This document shows positions 63,253-64,000 of a DNA stretch of 64,000 nucleotides, piece after piece. The notes below the pieces were generated by a model. It made no database searches. It worked only from the letters and a program-made list of their open reading frames with translations, and had not been told where the DNA came from. Both the position numbers and the translations under genes were made by a program. Origin of the DNA: Aculops lycopersici (lineage: Eukaryota; Arthropoda; Arachnida; Trombidiformes; Eriophyidae); assembly GCA_015350385.1 (NCBI GenBank), contig WNKI01000002.1:7308276-7372275 (forward strand), in the 5' to 3' direction. Positions within the stretch are counted from its first letter, which is position 1. The number at the start of each line of letters is the position of its first letter.

Positions 63253-64000
63253 ATTATTTGAAAGGAAAAGAAAAGAAAAATCTCTCTTAGTGGCAAGTCA
63301 ATCCAACTATAAAAATTGACTAATATGATGCCTCATAATGTTGCCCTTCCAAAGAGGAGCTCACTGTTTTTTGGATCAAGATGGAGGTTCTTTCTCTCTC
63401 GCTCTCTTTCTACTCTGTGAATAATTTTTTTGCAAGCTCATATCGAAAACATCCAAGAGTCATAGAGTGGAATCGAGTCTAGCCGGCGAGTGAGTGAGTT
63501 AGCGAGTGACTCTCCCAATTGGAGCACCTCTTACACTCTCAACTTTTCTACTCACTCGCATCGCTAGCTAACTTTACCTGGTCAGTCTGTGGTTGCGGCA
63601 TCTGGCAAAATTTCACTCAGTTTGAGAGGCGCACCTGCAGCTAGCTAGCTCGTTAGTGAGTCATTTAGCTAGCTTGACGCGGACACTTGTTAGCCGCTTT
63701 AGCATTTATCTCGATGAAGCCGACTGGGTGAGACCAGGTAAGTTTCGCGGTATGAACTGTCGCAGTGGCAGAGCACCAGCTGACCCGCAAGAGTTGGTTG
63801 GAGTTGAGAATCAAGTTTGGTCTTGACCGAGGATGACCACATTGGCATTTCTAGGTCGGCGCTCGTTAGTCTGTTGATTCGTTTTATTCCAATTACAAAT
63901 TGAATTTGAATCCAAATCCAAGTAATCCAGCGAGTGAGCGAGTAGCTGGCAAACAAACCAGAGAATGAGTGAGAGACTATGTGACACTTGAGTTTGTCTT
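63253..64000. other. Upstream region of the serpin gene
   Basis: No supported gene. GA/CT-rich and TAGC-rich sequence similar to the other gene-free blocks; it probably contains the serpin promoter. Confidence 0.5.

Overview
This is a nuclear segment of an animal, most likely an arthropod and plausibly a mite with a compact, intron-poor genome. The protein set is metazoan: a chorion-peroxidase-type haem peroxidase, an annulin-type transglutaminase, tropomodulin, a NALCN auxiliary factor, a DHHC palmitoyltransferase, SINHCAF/FAM60A, and mitochondrial RNase P subunit TRMT10C. Almost every gene is one uninterrupted reading frame. I can support only three introns inside coding sequence, two in an M28 peptidase gene and one near the 3' end of the peroxidase gene. 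Extreme intron loss of this kind is known from eriophyoid mites, but nothing here fixes the species. There are no bacterial operons, CRISPR arrays or rRNA genes, and I saw no tRNA.

Layout. From 1 to 5.07 kb the DNA is non-coding and starts with a (CT)40 microsatellite. A three-exon M28 peptidase gene (5.07-6.94, +) converges on a very large two-domain peroxidase gene (13.2-7.14, -). Gene-poor DNA follows to 20.4 kb. Then come two convergent genes for secreted proteins I cannot match to any family (20.41-20.87, + and 22.77-21.00, -). The second is built from three copies of a two-cysteine domain, and a broken partial copy lies beside it (23.23-23.44). A PHYHD1-like dioxygenase, a C2H2 zinc-finger protein, a DHHC enzyme and TVP23 run to 29.95 kb. 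Next are a Tc1-type transposase remnant and a decayed tetraspanin gene (30.1-31.5), then BLOC1S4-like and SINHCAF genes. A gene-free block (34.8-40.7) precedes NALF.

The most unusual locus is 42.55-46.84. A mitochondrial RNase P/tRNA methyltransferase gene (TRMT10C, +) and a mitochondrial ferredoxin gene (-) share a ~750 bp inverted duplication that carries the start codon and first ~200 codons of TRMT10C. On the left arm this copy is fused in frame to the [2Fe-2S] ferredoxin domain. The outcome is a predicted TRMT10C-N-terminus/ferredoxin chimera, with a POLDIP3-like gene between the arms. SNRNP27 follows, then a 5.7 kb gene-free block, transglutaminase, tropomodulin and a large serpin.

Functional themes. 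Several products are secreted or cell-surface (M28 peptidase, peroxidase, two orphan proteins, transglutaminase, serpin, NALF). Peroxidase and transglutaminase both cross-link proteins in arthropod cuticle, eggshell or clot, but they are far apart and there is no sign of co-regulation. The remainder are housekeeping genes. Gene-free blocks are rich in GA/CT, GT and CAA microsatellites. The 9-mer CACCTGTTG/CAACAGGTG recurs 18 times by eye, far above chance.
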